DNA of 64,000 bases from Ectopseudomonas alcaliphila (GCF_900101755.1 NZ_FNAE01000001.1:558001-622000), one strand, 5' to 3'. Positions 17,266-24,903 are shown, numbered from the stretch's first letter. Notes: generated by a model not told the origin, from the sequence alone. Made by a program: numbers and translations.

Positions 17266-17277
17266 TTAGCTAGCTAA
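17266..17277. promoter_or_regulatory. SlyA/MarR-type operator before the FUSC efflux operon
   Basis: TTAGCTAGCTAA is a perfect 12-bp palindrome differing by one base from the SlyA consensus TTAGCAAGCTAA. On the minus strand it is directly followed by TAATTG after TAA, an AT-rich stretch suitable as -10. A bound repressor would block the promoter. No marR-like gene is in the window, so the regulator would act in trans. Confidence 0.5.
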
Positions 17278-17323
17278 GCATTTATGTCCAGACGGTGCCG
17301 CGATCCCAGGCGGGCAGCGCGCA

Positions 17324-17351
17324 AATAAAAAAAGGGCGACCGAAGTCGCCC
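17324..17351 (-). terminator. phrS: Terminator of phrS/ccoM
   Basis: On the minus strand GGGCGAC-TTCG-GTCGCCC gives a 7-bp stem with a stable tetraloop followed by TTTTTTTATTT. This is a strong intrinsic terminator. Confidence 0.9.
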
Positions 17352-17384
17352 GAATTGCCTTGCGTGCCCTGTGAACCGGAAGGA

Positions 17385-17501
17385 TCAGCTCTGCTTGCGC
17401 TTGTGCGCATCCTTCCAGATGAAGTAACCGACGCCCCCGAAGAACGCGACCATCAGAAGTACGGTGCCGATGCCGGCGAGAACCACTGTATCGACGAACA
17501 T
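17385..17501 (-). CDS. ccoM: CcoM-like small membrane subunit of cbb3 cytochrome oxidase
   Basis: This 38-residue ORF reads MFVDTVVLAGIGTVLLMVAF followed by FGGVGYFIWKDAHKRKQS. It has one transmembrane helix (residues 5-29) and a basic tail. It resembles CcoM, the ~36-residue subunit of the P. stutzeri cbb3 oxidase (MFVD.VV.AG..TV.LMVAF...GYFIWKD; recalled). An AGGAGG Shine-Dalgarno lies 6 bases before the ATG. Expression is probably induced by low oxygen through the ANR box 67 bp upstream. It is encoded inside the PhrS-like transcript and matches the described PhrS ORF in size and place. Confidence 0.85.
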   Translation of the reverse strand: MFVDTVVLAGIGTVLLMVAFFGGVGYFIWKDAHKRKQS

Positions 17502-17567
17502 GGCTGCCTCCTGTTGTGCCTGTCTGTCTGGGATGGCTTCACGTTATCAGCGCTGGCGGCGGGAAAA

Positions 17568-17581
17568 TTGATCTGGGTCAA
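17568..17581 (-). promoter_or_regulatory. ANR/FNR box of phrS-ccoM
   Basis: TTGACCCAGATCAA on the minus strand fits TTGAT-N4-ATCAA with one change. Its centre is about 38-41 bp before the predicted transcript start, the class II activation position. A weaker related inverted repeat, TGACCCAGGTCA, lies upstream at 17620-17631. Confidence 0.8.
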
Positions 17582-17701
17582 TGGCTGGAGAGCAGGCGCG
17601 AGCGGGCCATTGGCAATACTGACCCAGGTCAAGAAATCGAGGGGGTACGAAGCGGGAAACACGGCCAGGCAGCCGTGCAAAACGATTGAACGGCGGGAGT
17701 T

Positions 17702-17863
17702 TCAGCGCTTCTTGGGCTTGCTCTTGGACTTCTTCTTGGCCTTGCCGATCGGCAATACCTGCTCGAAGACCTGGCGCATCTCGTTGAGGCGCTTGTCGTT
17801 GAGGTCGTGGATACGCTTGTCGCGCTCGGCGGCGAAATCGATCAGCTTGTCATCGTTGCTCAT
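17702..17863 (-). CDS. 53-residue protein with lysine-rich C-terminal tail
   Basis: This small, highly charged protein (MSNDDKLIDFAAERDKRIHD and onward) has a predicted long helix (residues ~4-36) and a tail KAKKKSKSKPKKR. No domain was recognised. The ATG overlaps the stop of the AlkB-like gene as ATGA, which supports the short start over an in-frame extension into that gene. The basic tail could contact nucleic acid (inference). It probably forms a transcription unit with the upstream 97-residue gene and the dioxygenase gene. Confidence 0.7.
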   Translation of the reverse strand: MSNDDKLIDFAAERDKRIHDLNDKRLNEMRQVFEQVLPIGKAKKKSKSKPKKR

Positions 17864-18459
17864 AGCGGAAACCGGATCAGGCGAAAGGTCAGATTCAGGC
17901 GTGGCGCGCAGGCTTGGCGCGTCTTCGCCACTTGATGTTGCCAATGATGCTGGGTCGGCCCGTGCATGACCAGTAGCGAAGCATGCTGCAGCGTCAGCGA
18001 ATGTTCGATGCGCGTGCTGCCGACGCGGCGCAGGTCGAAACGCCGGCTACCGCCCAGGTTGAGCGAGGCAATCAATGGATTGCGCCCCAACTCGGGCTCA
18101 GCATCGCTGTGCCAGCCCATGGAATCCTGGCCGTCGCGGTAATGATTGAGCAGCACAGCATTGAGCGGCTGCCCGACCTCCCTCATGACCCGTTGGCGAA
18201 TATCCTCCAGCAAGGGCGTCCAGGGCAACGGCTCGTGCACCTTCCCGGAATAGCGATAACGCGCTTCGGGCTCGCCATACCAGGCGGTCAGCCGCGGCGT
18301 TCGGTGATAGCGACCATGAATGAACAACTCCGGTTGCTGCCAGGGCGTTTGCTCGACCAGCGCGTGCAACCAACTGTCGGCCAGGGCGGCGTCGATCCAG
18401 TCGGGCAGATAGTCCAGCTCGGCGTCGGCGAGTGCGGGCAAGGGGTCGGCGAACAGCAT
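17860..18459 (-). CDS. AlkB-like 2-oxoglutarate/Fe(II)-dependent dioxygenase
   Basis: This 199-residue double-stranded beta-helix oxygenase of the AlkB/ALKBH2-3 type (COG3145) oxidatively removes alkyl groups from nucleic-acid bases in characterised members. Visible signatures: TPRLTAWYG substrate loop, LLNHYRDGQDSMGWHSDAE with the Fe-binding HxD, IASLNLGGSRRF, and MHGPTQHHWQHQV with the second His, followed by the 2-oxoglutarate-binding RxNLTFR. All key residues are present. It corresponds in place to PA3306 next to rapA. A divergent role in RNA rather than DNA repair cannot be excluded. Confidence 0.88.
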   Translation of the reverse strand: MLFADPLPALADAELDYLPDWIDAALADSWLHALVEQTPWQQPELFIHGRYHRTPRLTAWYGEPEARYRYSGKVHEPLPWTPLLEDIRQRVMREVGQPLNAVLLNHYRDGQDSMGWHSDAEPELGRNPLIASLNLGGSRRFDLRRVGSTRIEHSLTLQHASLLVMHGPTQHHWQHQVAKTRQACAPRLNLTFRLIRFPL

Positions 18460-18489
18460 GACAACACTCCGGAGCTAACCTAGCAAAAG

Positions 18490-18614
18490 TTAAAAGTCTC
18501 GCGAGCTAGAGCCATGCAAGGCAAAAGCTGGCGAGGAAGCGGAGTGTACTTTTGTACATGAGCATTACTCGCCAGCTTTTAACGCAGCAGGGCCGACGCG
18601 CAGCAGACTTTTAA
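18490..18614 (-). repeat. Structured intercistronic element, copy B
   Basis: On the minus strand this begins immediately after the stop of the 97-residue gene and ends 30 bases before the AlkB-like ATG. Outer stem: TTAAAAGTC with GACTTTTAA (9 bp, perfect). Second stem: AAAAGCTGGCGAG (18523-18535) with CTCGCCAGCTTTT (18568-18580), 13 bp perfect. Inner hairpin: TGTAC (18545-18549) with GTACA (18554-18558). Joining regions are almost identical to copy A, for example CTCGCGAGCTAGAGCCATGC and AGGGCCGACGCGCAGCAG. Confidence 0.7.
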
Positions 18615-18908
18615 TCAGACTTCAACGTCTACCCACAGCCCCTGCCGTGGCAGATCTCCGAGCGCCTGCTCCACCTCTTCCGGCTCGGCCTCGGCCAGCT
18701 GTTCCGGGGTGTAGCCACGCCGCTGGCGGCGGCGCTGTTCTTCGCGCAGCAGCTCCTCGGTTTCCTGCGGGTGCCGCTTGTCGAGGCTCAGCGCACTTTC
18801 CTTGGCGCTCGCCTCGACCGGGGTCACCGGAGGAATCTCGGGCTTGGGCTTGATCACGTCCTGCGTGGCAGTGACCGGCACCAGGCTTTGGGGGATCGGT
18901 GGCAGCAT
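18615..18908 (-). CDS. Conserved hypothetical protein, 97 residues
   Basis: The protein has a proline-rich N-terminal half (MLPPIPQSLVPVTATQ) and a charged helical C-terminal half with KRHPQETEELLREEQRRRQR and ending GLWVDVEV. No enzyme motif or signal peptide was seen. An AAAGGAGGTG Shine-Dalgarno 6 bases upstream fixes this start; the open frame upstream runs towards rapA and lacks support. It is divergent from rapA and corresponds in place to PA3307. The function is unknown. Confidence 0.75.
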   Translation of the reverse strand: MLPPIPQSLVPVTATQDVIKPKPEIPPVTPVEASAKESALSLDKRHPQETEELLREEQRRRQRRGYTPEQLAEAEPEEVEQALGDLPRQGLWVDVEV

Positions 18909-19074
18909 GGAACAGCACCTCCTTTGGTCAGGCTGTCGGCCCCGGGAACCGCGACTTGAGGACGCGCTCGCTACACTTTCGACTGATGGACGCGACGATA
19001 GTGCCACGACCGCTTTGGCCGTGGCGCCGCATCCGTTACCATAGCCGGCTTTTTCACGCGGGAGACAGACAGGC

Positions 19075-21918
19075 ATGGCGCAATATCAACCGGGGCAACG
19101 CTGGATCAGTGACAGCGAAGCGGAATTGGGTCTGGGAACCATCCTCGCCGAGGACGGCCGCCTGCTCACCGTGCTCTACCCGGCCACCGGCGAAACCCGC
19201 CAGTACGCTACGCGCAATGCCCCGCTGACACGTGTGCGCTTCGCTCCGGGTGACGAGATCACCCATTTCGAAGGCTGGAAGCTCACCGTGCAGGAAGTCG
19301 AGGACATCGATGGCCTGCTGGTCTACCACGGCCTCAATGCCCAGCATCAGCCGGTGACCATGCCGGAAACCCAGCTGTCGAACTTCATCCAGTTCCGCCT
19401 GGCCAGCGATCGTCTGTTCGCCGGCCAGATCGACCCGCTATCCTGGTTCGCCTTGCGCTACCACAGCCTCGAACACAACAGCCGCCTGCTGCAGTCGTCC
19501 CTCTGGGGCCTTGGCGGTGCGCGCGCCCAACCCATCGCCCACCAGCTGCATATCGCCCGCGAAGTGGCCGACCGCATCGCCCCGCGCGTACTGCTGGCCG
19601 ACGAGGTGGGTCTGGGCAAGACCATCGAAGCCGGCCTGGTGATCCATCGCCAACTGCTCTCCGGCCGCGCCAGCCGTGTGCTGATCCTGGTGCCGGAAAA
19701 CCTGCAGCACCAGTGGCTGGTGGAAATGCGCCGCCGTTTCAACCTCGACGTCGCGCTGTTCGACGCCGAGCGCTTCATGGAAAGCGACGCCAGCAACCCC
19801 TTCGAGGATTGCCAGCTGGCGCTGGTCGCCCTGGAGTGGCTGAAGGACGACGAGAAAGCCCAGGACGCATTGTTCGCCGCCGGCTGGGACCTGCTGGTGG
19901 TCGACGAAGCCCACCACCTGGTCTGGCACCCGGAGCAGGCCAGCGCCGAGTATTCGCTGGTCGAGCAACTGGCCGAGGTCATCCCCGGCGTGCTGCTGCT
20001 CACCGCCACCCCGGAACAGCTCGGCCAGGACAGCCACTTCGCCCGTCTGCGCCTGCTCGACCCGGCGCGCTTCCATGACCTGCAAGCCTTCCGCGCCGAA
20101 AGCAGCCAGTACCGCCCGGTCGCCGAAGCGGTGCAGGAACTGCTCGACCAGGGCAAGCTCAGCGCCCAGGCCCGCGACGCCATCGGCGGCTTCCTCGGCG
20201 ATGAAGGTCGCGAGTTGCTCGACGCCATCGATGGCGGTGACGAAGAGGCGCGGGCCCGCCTGGTGCGCGAGCTGCTGGATCGCCACGGCACCGGCCGCCT
20301 GCTGTTCCGTAATACCCGCGCCGCCGTGCAGGGCTTCCCCGAGCGCGAGCTGCACCCCTACCCGCTGCCGAGCCCGGACGAATACCTGGAGCTGCCGCTG
20401 GGCGAGCACGCCGAGCTGTATCCGGAAGTCAGCTACCAGGCGCAGGAAGAGATCGACGACGAACAACGCTGGTGGCGCATCGATCCGCGCGTCGAGTGGC
20501 TGATCGACACCCTGAAGATGCTGAAGAAATTCAAGGTACTGGTGATCTGCGCCCACGCCGAGACCGCGCTGGATCTGGAGGACGCCCTGCGCGTGCGTTC
20601 CGGCATCCCCGCCACGGTGTTCCACGAAGGCATGAGCATCCTCGAACGTGACCGCGCCGCCGCCTACTTCGCCGACGAGGAATTCGGCGCGCAGGTACTG
20701 ATCTGCTCGGAGATCGGCTCCGAAGGCCGTAACTTCCAGTTCGCCCATCACCTGGTGCTGTTCGACCTGCCGGCCCACCCGGACCTGCTCGAACAGCGTA
20801 TCGGCCGTCTCGACCGGATCGGCCAGAAGCACCGCATCCAGTTGCACGTGCCCTATCTGGAAAACAGTCCGCAGGAGCGCCTGTTCCAGTGGTACCACCA
20901 GGCGCTGAATGCCTTCCTCGCCACCTGCCCCACCGGCAATGCCCTGCAGCACCAGTTCGGCCCACGCCTGCTGCCGCTGCTGGAAAACGGCGACGATGGC
21001 CAGTGGCAGCAACTGGTGGACGAAGCCACCGCCGAGCGCATCCGCCTGGAAGGCGAGCTGCACAGCGGCCGCGATCGCCTGCTGGAGCTGAACTCCGGCG
21101 GTGCCGGTGAAGGCGAGGCGCTGGTCGAGGCCATCCTCGAGCAGGACGACCAGTTCACCCTGCCGATCTACATGGAAGAGCTGTTCAACGCCTTCGGTAT
21201 CGACAGCGAGGACCACTCCGACAACGCCCTGATCCTGCGCCCCAGCGAAAAGATGCTGGACGCCAGCTTCCCCCTCGGCGACGACGAGGCGGTGACCGTG
21301 ACCTACGATCGCGAGCAGGCCCTGGCCCGCGAAGACATGCAGTTCCTCACCTGGGAACACCCCATGGTGCAGGGCGGCATGGACCTGGTGCTGTCTGGTT
21401 CGATGGGCAACACCGCCGTCGCGCTGATCAAGAACAAGGCGCTCAAGCCCGGCACCGTGCTGCTGGAGCTGCTCTACGTCAGCGAAGTGGTCGGCCCGCG
21501 CAAGCTGCAACTGGGGCGCTTCCTGCCACCAGCCGCACTGCGCTGCCTGTTCGATGCCAATGGTAATGACCTGGCCGCCAAGGTCGGCTTCGAGACCCTC
21601 AACGATCAGTTGGAAAGCGTGCCACGGGCCAGCGCCAACAAGTTCGTCCAGGCCCAGCGCGACGTGCTGGCCAAGCAGCTCAACGACGCTGAAGCCAAGA
21701 TCGCGCCACGCCATGTCGAGCGCGTGGCCGAAGCCAAGCGTCGCCTGATCGCGGAGTTGGACGAGGAACTGGCACGCCTGGTCGCCCTGCGTGCGGTCAA
21801 CCCGAGCGTGCGTGACAGCGAGATCGACGCCCTGCGCGAACAGCGCGAACAGAGCCTGGCCATGTTCGACAAGGCTGCCCTGCGCCTGGAAGCGATTCGC
21901 GTACTGGTAGCGGGTTAA
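19075..21918 (+). CDS. rapA: RNA polymerase-associated SWI2/SNF2 ATPase RapA (HepA)
   Basis: This 947-residue Swi2/Snf2 ATPase binds core RNA polymerase and recycles it from post-termination complexes. Residues ~5-110 hold the two Tudor-like N-terminal domains ([30 protein letters not shown]). Walker A is [16 protein letters not shown] (about 175-190), the DEAH box is [15 protein letters not shown] (about 276), LLTATP is motif III, and [15 protein letters not shown] and [14 protein letters not shown] are helicase motifs V and VI. Length and domain order match E. coli RapA (968). The start has a GGGAGA Shine-Dalgarno. Confidence 0.97.
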   Translation: MAQYQPGQRWISDSEAELGLGTILAEDGRLLTVLYPATGETRQYATRNAPLTRVRFAPGDEITHFEGWKLTVQEVEDIDGLLVYHGLNAQHQPVTMPETQLSNFIQFRLASDRLFAGQIDPLSWFALRYHSLEHNSRLLQSSLWGLGGARAQPIAHQLHIAREVADRIAPRVLLADEVGLGKTIEAGLVIHRQLLSGRASRVLILVPENLQHQWLVEMRRRFNLDVALFDAERFMESDASNPFEDCQLALVALEWLKDDEKAQDALFAAGWDLLVVDEAHHLVWHPEQASAEYSLVEQLAEVIPGVLLLTATPEQLGQDSHFARLRLLDPARFHDLQAFRAESSQYRPVAEAVQELLDQGKLSAQARDAIGGFLGDEGRELLDAIDGGDEEARARLVRELLDRHGTGRLLFRNTRAAVQGFPERELHPYPLPSPDEYLELPLGEHAELYPEVSYQAQEEIDDEQRWWRIDPRVEWLIDTLKMLKKFKVLVICAHAETALDLEDALRVRSGIPATVFHEGMSILERDRAAAYFADEEFGAQVLICSEIGSEGRNFQFAHHLVLFDLPAHPDLLEQRIGRLDRIGQKHRIQLHVPYLENSPQERLFQWYHQALNAFLATCPTGNALQHQFGPRLLPLLENGDDGQWQQLVDEATAERIRLEGELHSGRDRLLELNSGGAGEGEALVEAILEQDDQFTLPIYMEELFNAFGIDSEDHSDNALILRPSEKMLDASFPLGDDEAVTVTYDREQALAREDMQFLTWEHPMVQGGMDLVLSGSMGNTAVALIKNKALKPGTVLLELLYVSEVVGPRKLQLGRFLPPAALRCLFDANGNDLAAKVGFETLNDQLESVPRASANKFVQAQRDVLAKQLNDAEAKIAPRHVERVAEAKRRLIAELDEELARLVALRAVNPSVRDSEIDALREQREQSLAMFDKAALRLEAIRVLVAG

Positions 21919-21930
21919 GCCCGTCCGCTC

Positions 21931-21995
21931 CGTAGAGTGCGCCATGCGCAACTCATGCGCGCACAATATTGCTGGTGCGCGCAGCACACCCTACG
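21931..21995. repeat. Extragenic repeat with CGTAGAGTGCGCCATGCGC ends
   Basis: This 65-bp unit begins CGTAGAGTGCGCCATGCGCA and ends GGTGCGCGCAGCACACCCTACG in two complementary arms (second arm abbreviated here). It is related to the unit at 27167-27230 and the half copy at 50851-50868. Confidence 0.55.
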
Positions 21996-22011
21996 TGCAG
22001 CCCTACAAGCC

Positions 22012-22068
22012 CCGTAGCCCGGATGCAATCCGGGAGTGCGTCATCCCCGGATTGCATCCGGGCTACGG
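22012..22068. repeat. Long perfect hairpin repeat after rapA
   Basis: Two 23-bp arms (22012-22034, beginning CCGTAGCCCGGATGC, and 22046-22068, ending GCATCCGGGCTACGG) are perfectly complementary around an 11-base spacer. This CGTAGCCCGGAT family is a common extragenic palindrome in proteobacteria. It sits between convergent rapA and the sigma-factor gene and may block read-through, although no U-tract follows. Confidence 0.75.
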
Positions 22069-22077
22069 ATACAGGTG

Positions 22078-23310
22078 CTAGGCACCCAGCTCTTCCAGCC
22101 TCTTCTGCAAAAACTGCCGATCCGGGCCCTGCTGCGCCAGCGCCAGGGCCTGGCTGTAGGCTGCAATCGCCTGCTCGCGACGGCCCAGCCGGCGCAACAG
22201 ATCGGCGCGCGCTGCGTGGGCCAGGTGGTAACCGTCCAACTCACCCGTAGCCAGCAGCCGGTCGATTTCCACCAGCCCTGCCTGCTCGCCGTCATGCATG
22301 GCCAGCGCCACGGCGCGGTTGAGCTCGATCACCGGCGAAGGGTGCAGCCGCAGCAACTCGTCATACAGACCGACGATCTGTGCCCAATCGGTTTCCTCCA
22401 GGCTGGCCGCCTCGGCGTGCACGGCAGCAATCGCTGCCTGCAGGCTGTAGGGGCCGAAGCGACGCGAGTGCAGCGCCTGCAACACCAGCGCCTCGCCTTC
22501 GGCGATGAGCTCCTGGCTCCACAGGCTGCGATCCTGAGCGTCAAGCAGAATCACCTCGCCATCGACGCCGCTACGCGCAGCACGACGCGACTCGTGCAGC
22601 AGCATCAACGCCAGCAGCCCCTGCACTTCCGGCTCGGGCAGCAACTCCAGCAGCAATCGTCCCAGGCGAATGGCCTCGTCGGACAGCTGGCTGCGCGTCA
22701 GTGAGTCGCCGGAGCTGGCGAAGTAGCCCTCGTTGAACACCAGATAGACCACCCGCAACACCGCATCCAGACGCTCGGGCAACTCACTGCGCCCCGGCAC
22801 CTCGTAGGGAATGCGCGCATCGCGAATCTTCGCCTTGGCCCGCACGATGCGCTGGGCCAGGGTCGACGGGCTGGAGAGGAAGGCGCGCGCAATCTCCTCG
22901 GTGGTGAGGTCGCATACCTCGCGCAGGGTCAGTGCCACCTGGGCATCGCTGCCCAGCGCCGGGTGACAGCAGGTGAAGATCAGGCGCAGGCGGTCGTCTT
23001 CGAGCAGTTCGTCCTGTTCGGCAGCATTCTCGTCGGGCAGCTCGACCTGGTCATCCAGAGGCTGGAACCGACGTTGCCGACGCAGGTTGTCGATGGCCTT
23101 GAAGCGCCCGGCAGAGACCAGCCAGGCACGTGGGTTGTCCGGCACTCCGCCCTGCGGCCATTGCTCGACCGCGCTGCGAAATGCCTCGTGCAGCGCCTCC
23201 TCGGCCAGGTCGAAATCACCCAGCAGACGGATCAGGGTGGCGAGCACCCGGCGCGACTCCGCGCGGTATAGCCGTTCGATCAGCTCGGTAACAGGTGGCG
23301 ATATCGACAT
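22078..23310 (-). CDS. ECF sigma factor with long C-terminal extension (ECF42/DUF6596 type)
   Basis: This 410-residue protein has sigma region 2 near residues 10-75 (LYRAESRRVLATLIRLLGDF, DLAEEALHEAFRSAVEQWP). Region 4 lies near 130-185 (LTLREVCDLTTEEIARAFLS, STLAQRIVRAKAKIRDARIP). A ~200-residue C-terminal part with TPR-like helices follows (LHPSPVIELNRAVALAMHDG). That architecture matches the ECF42 group, which normally sits beside DGPF/YciI-domain genes and lacks an anti-sigma factor. No such partner is adjacent here. The start MSISPPVTEL has AGGAGA 6 bases upstream. Confidence 0.88.
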   Translation of the reverse strand: MSISPPVTELIERLYRAESRRVLATLIRLLGDFDLAEEALHEAFRSAVEQWPQGGVPDNPRAWLVSAGRFKAIDNLRRQRRFQPLDDQVELPDENAAEQDELLEDDRLRLIFTCCHPALGSDAQVALTLREVCDLTTEEIARAFLSSPSTLAQRIVRAKAKIRDARIPYEVPGRSELPERLDAVLRVVYLVFNEGYFASSGDSLTRSQLSDEAIRLGRLLLELLPEPEVQGLLALMLLHESRRAARSGVDGEVILLDAQDRSLWSQELIAEGEALVLQALHSRRFGPYSLQAAIAAVHAEAASLEETDWAQIVGLYDELLRLHPSPVIELNRAVALAMHDGEQAGLVEIDRLLATGELDGYHLAHAARADLLRRLGRREQAIAAYSQALALAQQGPDRQFLQKRLEELGA

Positions 23311-23460
23311 GCGCTTCTCCTGAACGAACCCATACGGTGCCCAATACTGCCGGCGACGTCGAGCGGCATGATTCGCCACTCGATTTGGCATCCCTCGCAT
23401 TGGCAGCTGCTCGCTCGCTGGGCATAGTCGCGCCATTCCAATAACGAAGGGAGTCTTGCT

Positions 23461-24102
23461 ATGCGTTGGTTGCTGCTCGGCCTGGCGGGTGCTGCACTAT
23501 TTCTTTACGGTCGGATCACCGGCGATACGCAGCTCAGCCTGCTGACCAAGGGCATCCCGGTGATCGCCCTGCTGCTGTGGCTGCGCCAGGCACCAGCCGG
23601 CACCTACCGCCGCTGGATCGGCATTGGCCTGGTGTTCTCCCTGGCCGGCGACATCCTGCTGGACTGGCCCGGCGATCTGTTCGTGTTCGGTCTCGGCGCC
23701 TTCCTGCTCGGTCACCTGGCCTACCTGCGCGCCTACTGCTCCGACAGCCGGCAACCGGCCCTGCCCGCCCTGCTGCTGGCGCTGATCGCTGGTGGCGCGA
23801 TGTTCGCCATACTGGCCAGCAGCGGCCTGGGCGAGCTGCTGATCCCGGTGGCCTGCTACGCCACGGCGATCTGTCTGATGCTCTGGCGTGCCCTCGCGCG
23901 TATCGGTCACCCGGATCTGCAGCCGCGCTCCACCTGGCTCGCCGCTGGTGGCGCCACCCTCTTCGTGCTATCCGACAGCCTGATCGGCATCGACCGTTTC
24001 GTCGCCAGCTTCGACGCCGCGCCTTACGCCATCATCCTCACCTACTGGCTCGGCCAGTGGGGCATCACCGCTTCGGCCTTCCAGCGCAGCAACAGCGCCT
24101 GA
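23461..24102 (+). CDS. YhhN-family lysoplasmalogenase-like membrane protein
   Basis: This 213-residue protein has about eight predicted hydrophobic helices and belongs to the YhhN/TMEM86 family, whose animal members hydrolyse the vinyl-ether bond of lysoplasmalogens. Recognisable family features are FSLAGDILLDWP and LGHLAYLRAY near the N-terminal half and FVLSDSLIGIDRF near the C-terminus, carrying conserved acidic residues. An AGGGAG Shine-Dalgarno precedes the ATG. The physiological substrate in pseudomonads, which lack ordinary plasmalogens, is uncertain. Confidence 0.85.
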   Translation: MRWLLLGLAGAALFLYGRITGDTQLSLLTKGIPVIALLLWLRQAPAGTYRRWIGIGLVFSLAGDILLDWPGDLFVFGLGAFLLGHLAYLRAYCSDSRQPALPALLLALIAGGAMFAILASSGLGELLIPVACYATAICLMLWRALARIGHPDLQPRSTWLAAGGATLFVLSDSLIGIDRFVASFDAAPYAIILTYWLGQWGITASAFQRSNSA

Positions 24103-24159
24103 CTGTTGCGCCACACTTGGCTAAAATGCCGGCCTTTTCCGCTACCCGTTGCGACTGCC

Positions 24160-24903
24160 GTGAGCCAAGAACCCGATCGTCTATTCGCCCAGCCTCTGCC
24201 CGAGGTGCCCGATTTCGTCTTCAACGAGGACGTGGTGCGGGTGTTTCCCGACATGATCAAGCGCTCGGTGCCCGGCTACCCGACCATCGTCGAGAACATC
24301 GGCGTGCTCGCCGGTCAGTTCGCCCAGCCGCATACGACGCTGTATGACCTCGGTGCTTCGCTCGGCGCGGTGACCCAGGCGCTGCGCCGCCACGTGCGCA
24401 TAGACGGCTGCAAGGTGATCGCCGTGGACAACTCGCCAGCCATGGTCGCGCGTTGCAGCGAATACCTGCATGCCCAGGACGCCATGTTCCAGGAGTTGCT
24501 GCCGGTGGAGGTGATCGAGGCGGATATTCTCGCCCTCGACCTGCAACCCACCTCATTGGTTACGCTGAACTTCACCCTGCAGTTCGTCCCGCCGGAGCGT
24601 CGCCTGGAGCTGCTCACGCATATTCGCCAGGCACTGCTGCCGGGCGGCGCGCTGATTCTCTCGGAGAAGCTGCGTTTCGAGGACGCCGCCGAGCACGACC
24701 TGCTCACCGAGCTGCATGTCGCCTTCAAGCGTGCCAACGGCTACAGCGAACTGGAAATCGCGCAGAAGCGCAGCGCCATCGAGAAGGTGATGCTGCCCGA
24801 CAGCCTCGAGCAGCACCGCCAGCGCCTGCTGGCCGCCGGTTTCAGCAAGGTGCTGCCCTGGTTCCAGTGCCTGAACTTCGCCTCGCTGGTGGCCCTGCCA
24901 TGA
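24160..24903 (+). CDS. cmoA: Carboxy-S-adenosyl-L-methionine synthase CmoA
   Basis: This 247-residue Rossmann methyltransferase-fold enzyme makes carboxy-SAM from SAM and prephenate for modification of uridine 34 in tRNA (cmo5U34). Features: [36 protein letters not shown] (SAM motif I), [16 protein letters not shown], and [20 protein letters not shown] start (VSQEPDRLF) gives the usual family length; there is no ATG at this point and no strong Shine-Dalgarno. The stop overlaps the cmoB start, so both are made together. Confidence 0.95.
   Translation: MSQEPDRLFAQPLPEVPDFVFNEDVVRVFPDMIKRSVPGYPTIVENIGVLAGQFAQPHTTLYDLGASLGAVTQALRRHVRIDGCKVIAVDNSPAMVARCSEYLHAQDAMFQELLPVEVIEADILALDLQPTSLVTLNFTLQFVPPERRLELLTHIRQALLPGGALILSEKLRFEDAAEHDLLTELHVAFKRANGYSELEIAQKRSAIEKVMLPDSLEQHRQRLLAAGFSKVLPWFQCLNFASLVALP

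Larger units (their letters stand above)
17324..17537 (-). ncRNA. phrS: PhrS-like ANR-controlled small RNA (also mRNA of the CcoM-like ORF)
   Basis: An ANR box at 17568-17581, a GATAAC -10-like hexamer at 17543-17548 and the terminator at 17324-17351 define a transcript of about 210 nt. P. aeruginosa PhrS (PA3305.1) is ~213 nt, ANR-dependent, carries a 37-codon ORF and lies beside the PA3306-PA3308 genes, which are also the neighbours here. In P. aeruginosa PhrS base-pairs to stimulate pqsR translation. Whether that role exists here is unknown. A ~33-nt untranslated stretch with GGTTCACAGGGCACGCAAGG follows the ORF before the terminator and is the natural place for pairing. Transcript ends are predicted, not measured. 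Confidence 0.65.

Noticed and set aside
19438..21987. An 849-codon open frame antisense to rapA
   Set aside because: High GC makes long antisense frames common. The frame mirrors rapA codons, has His/Gln/Val-rich shadow composition, and rapA itself has every expected motif.
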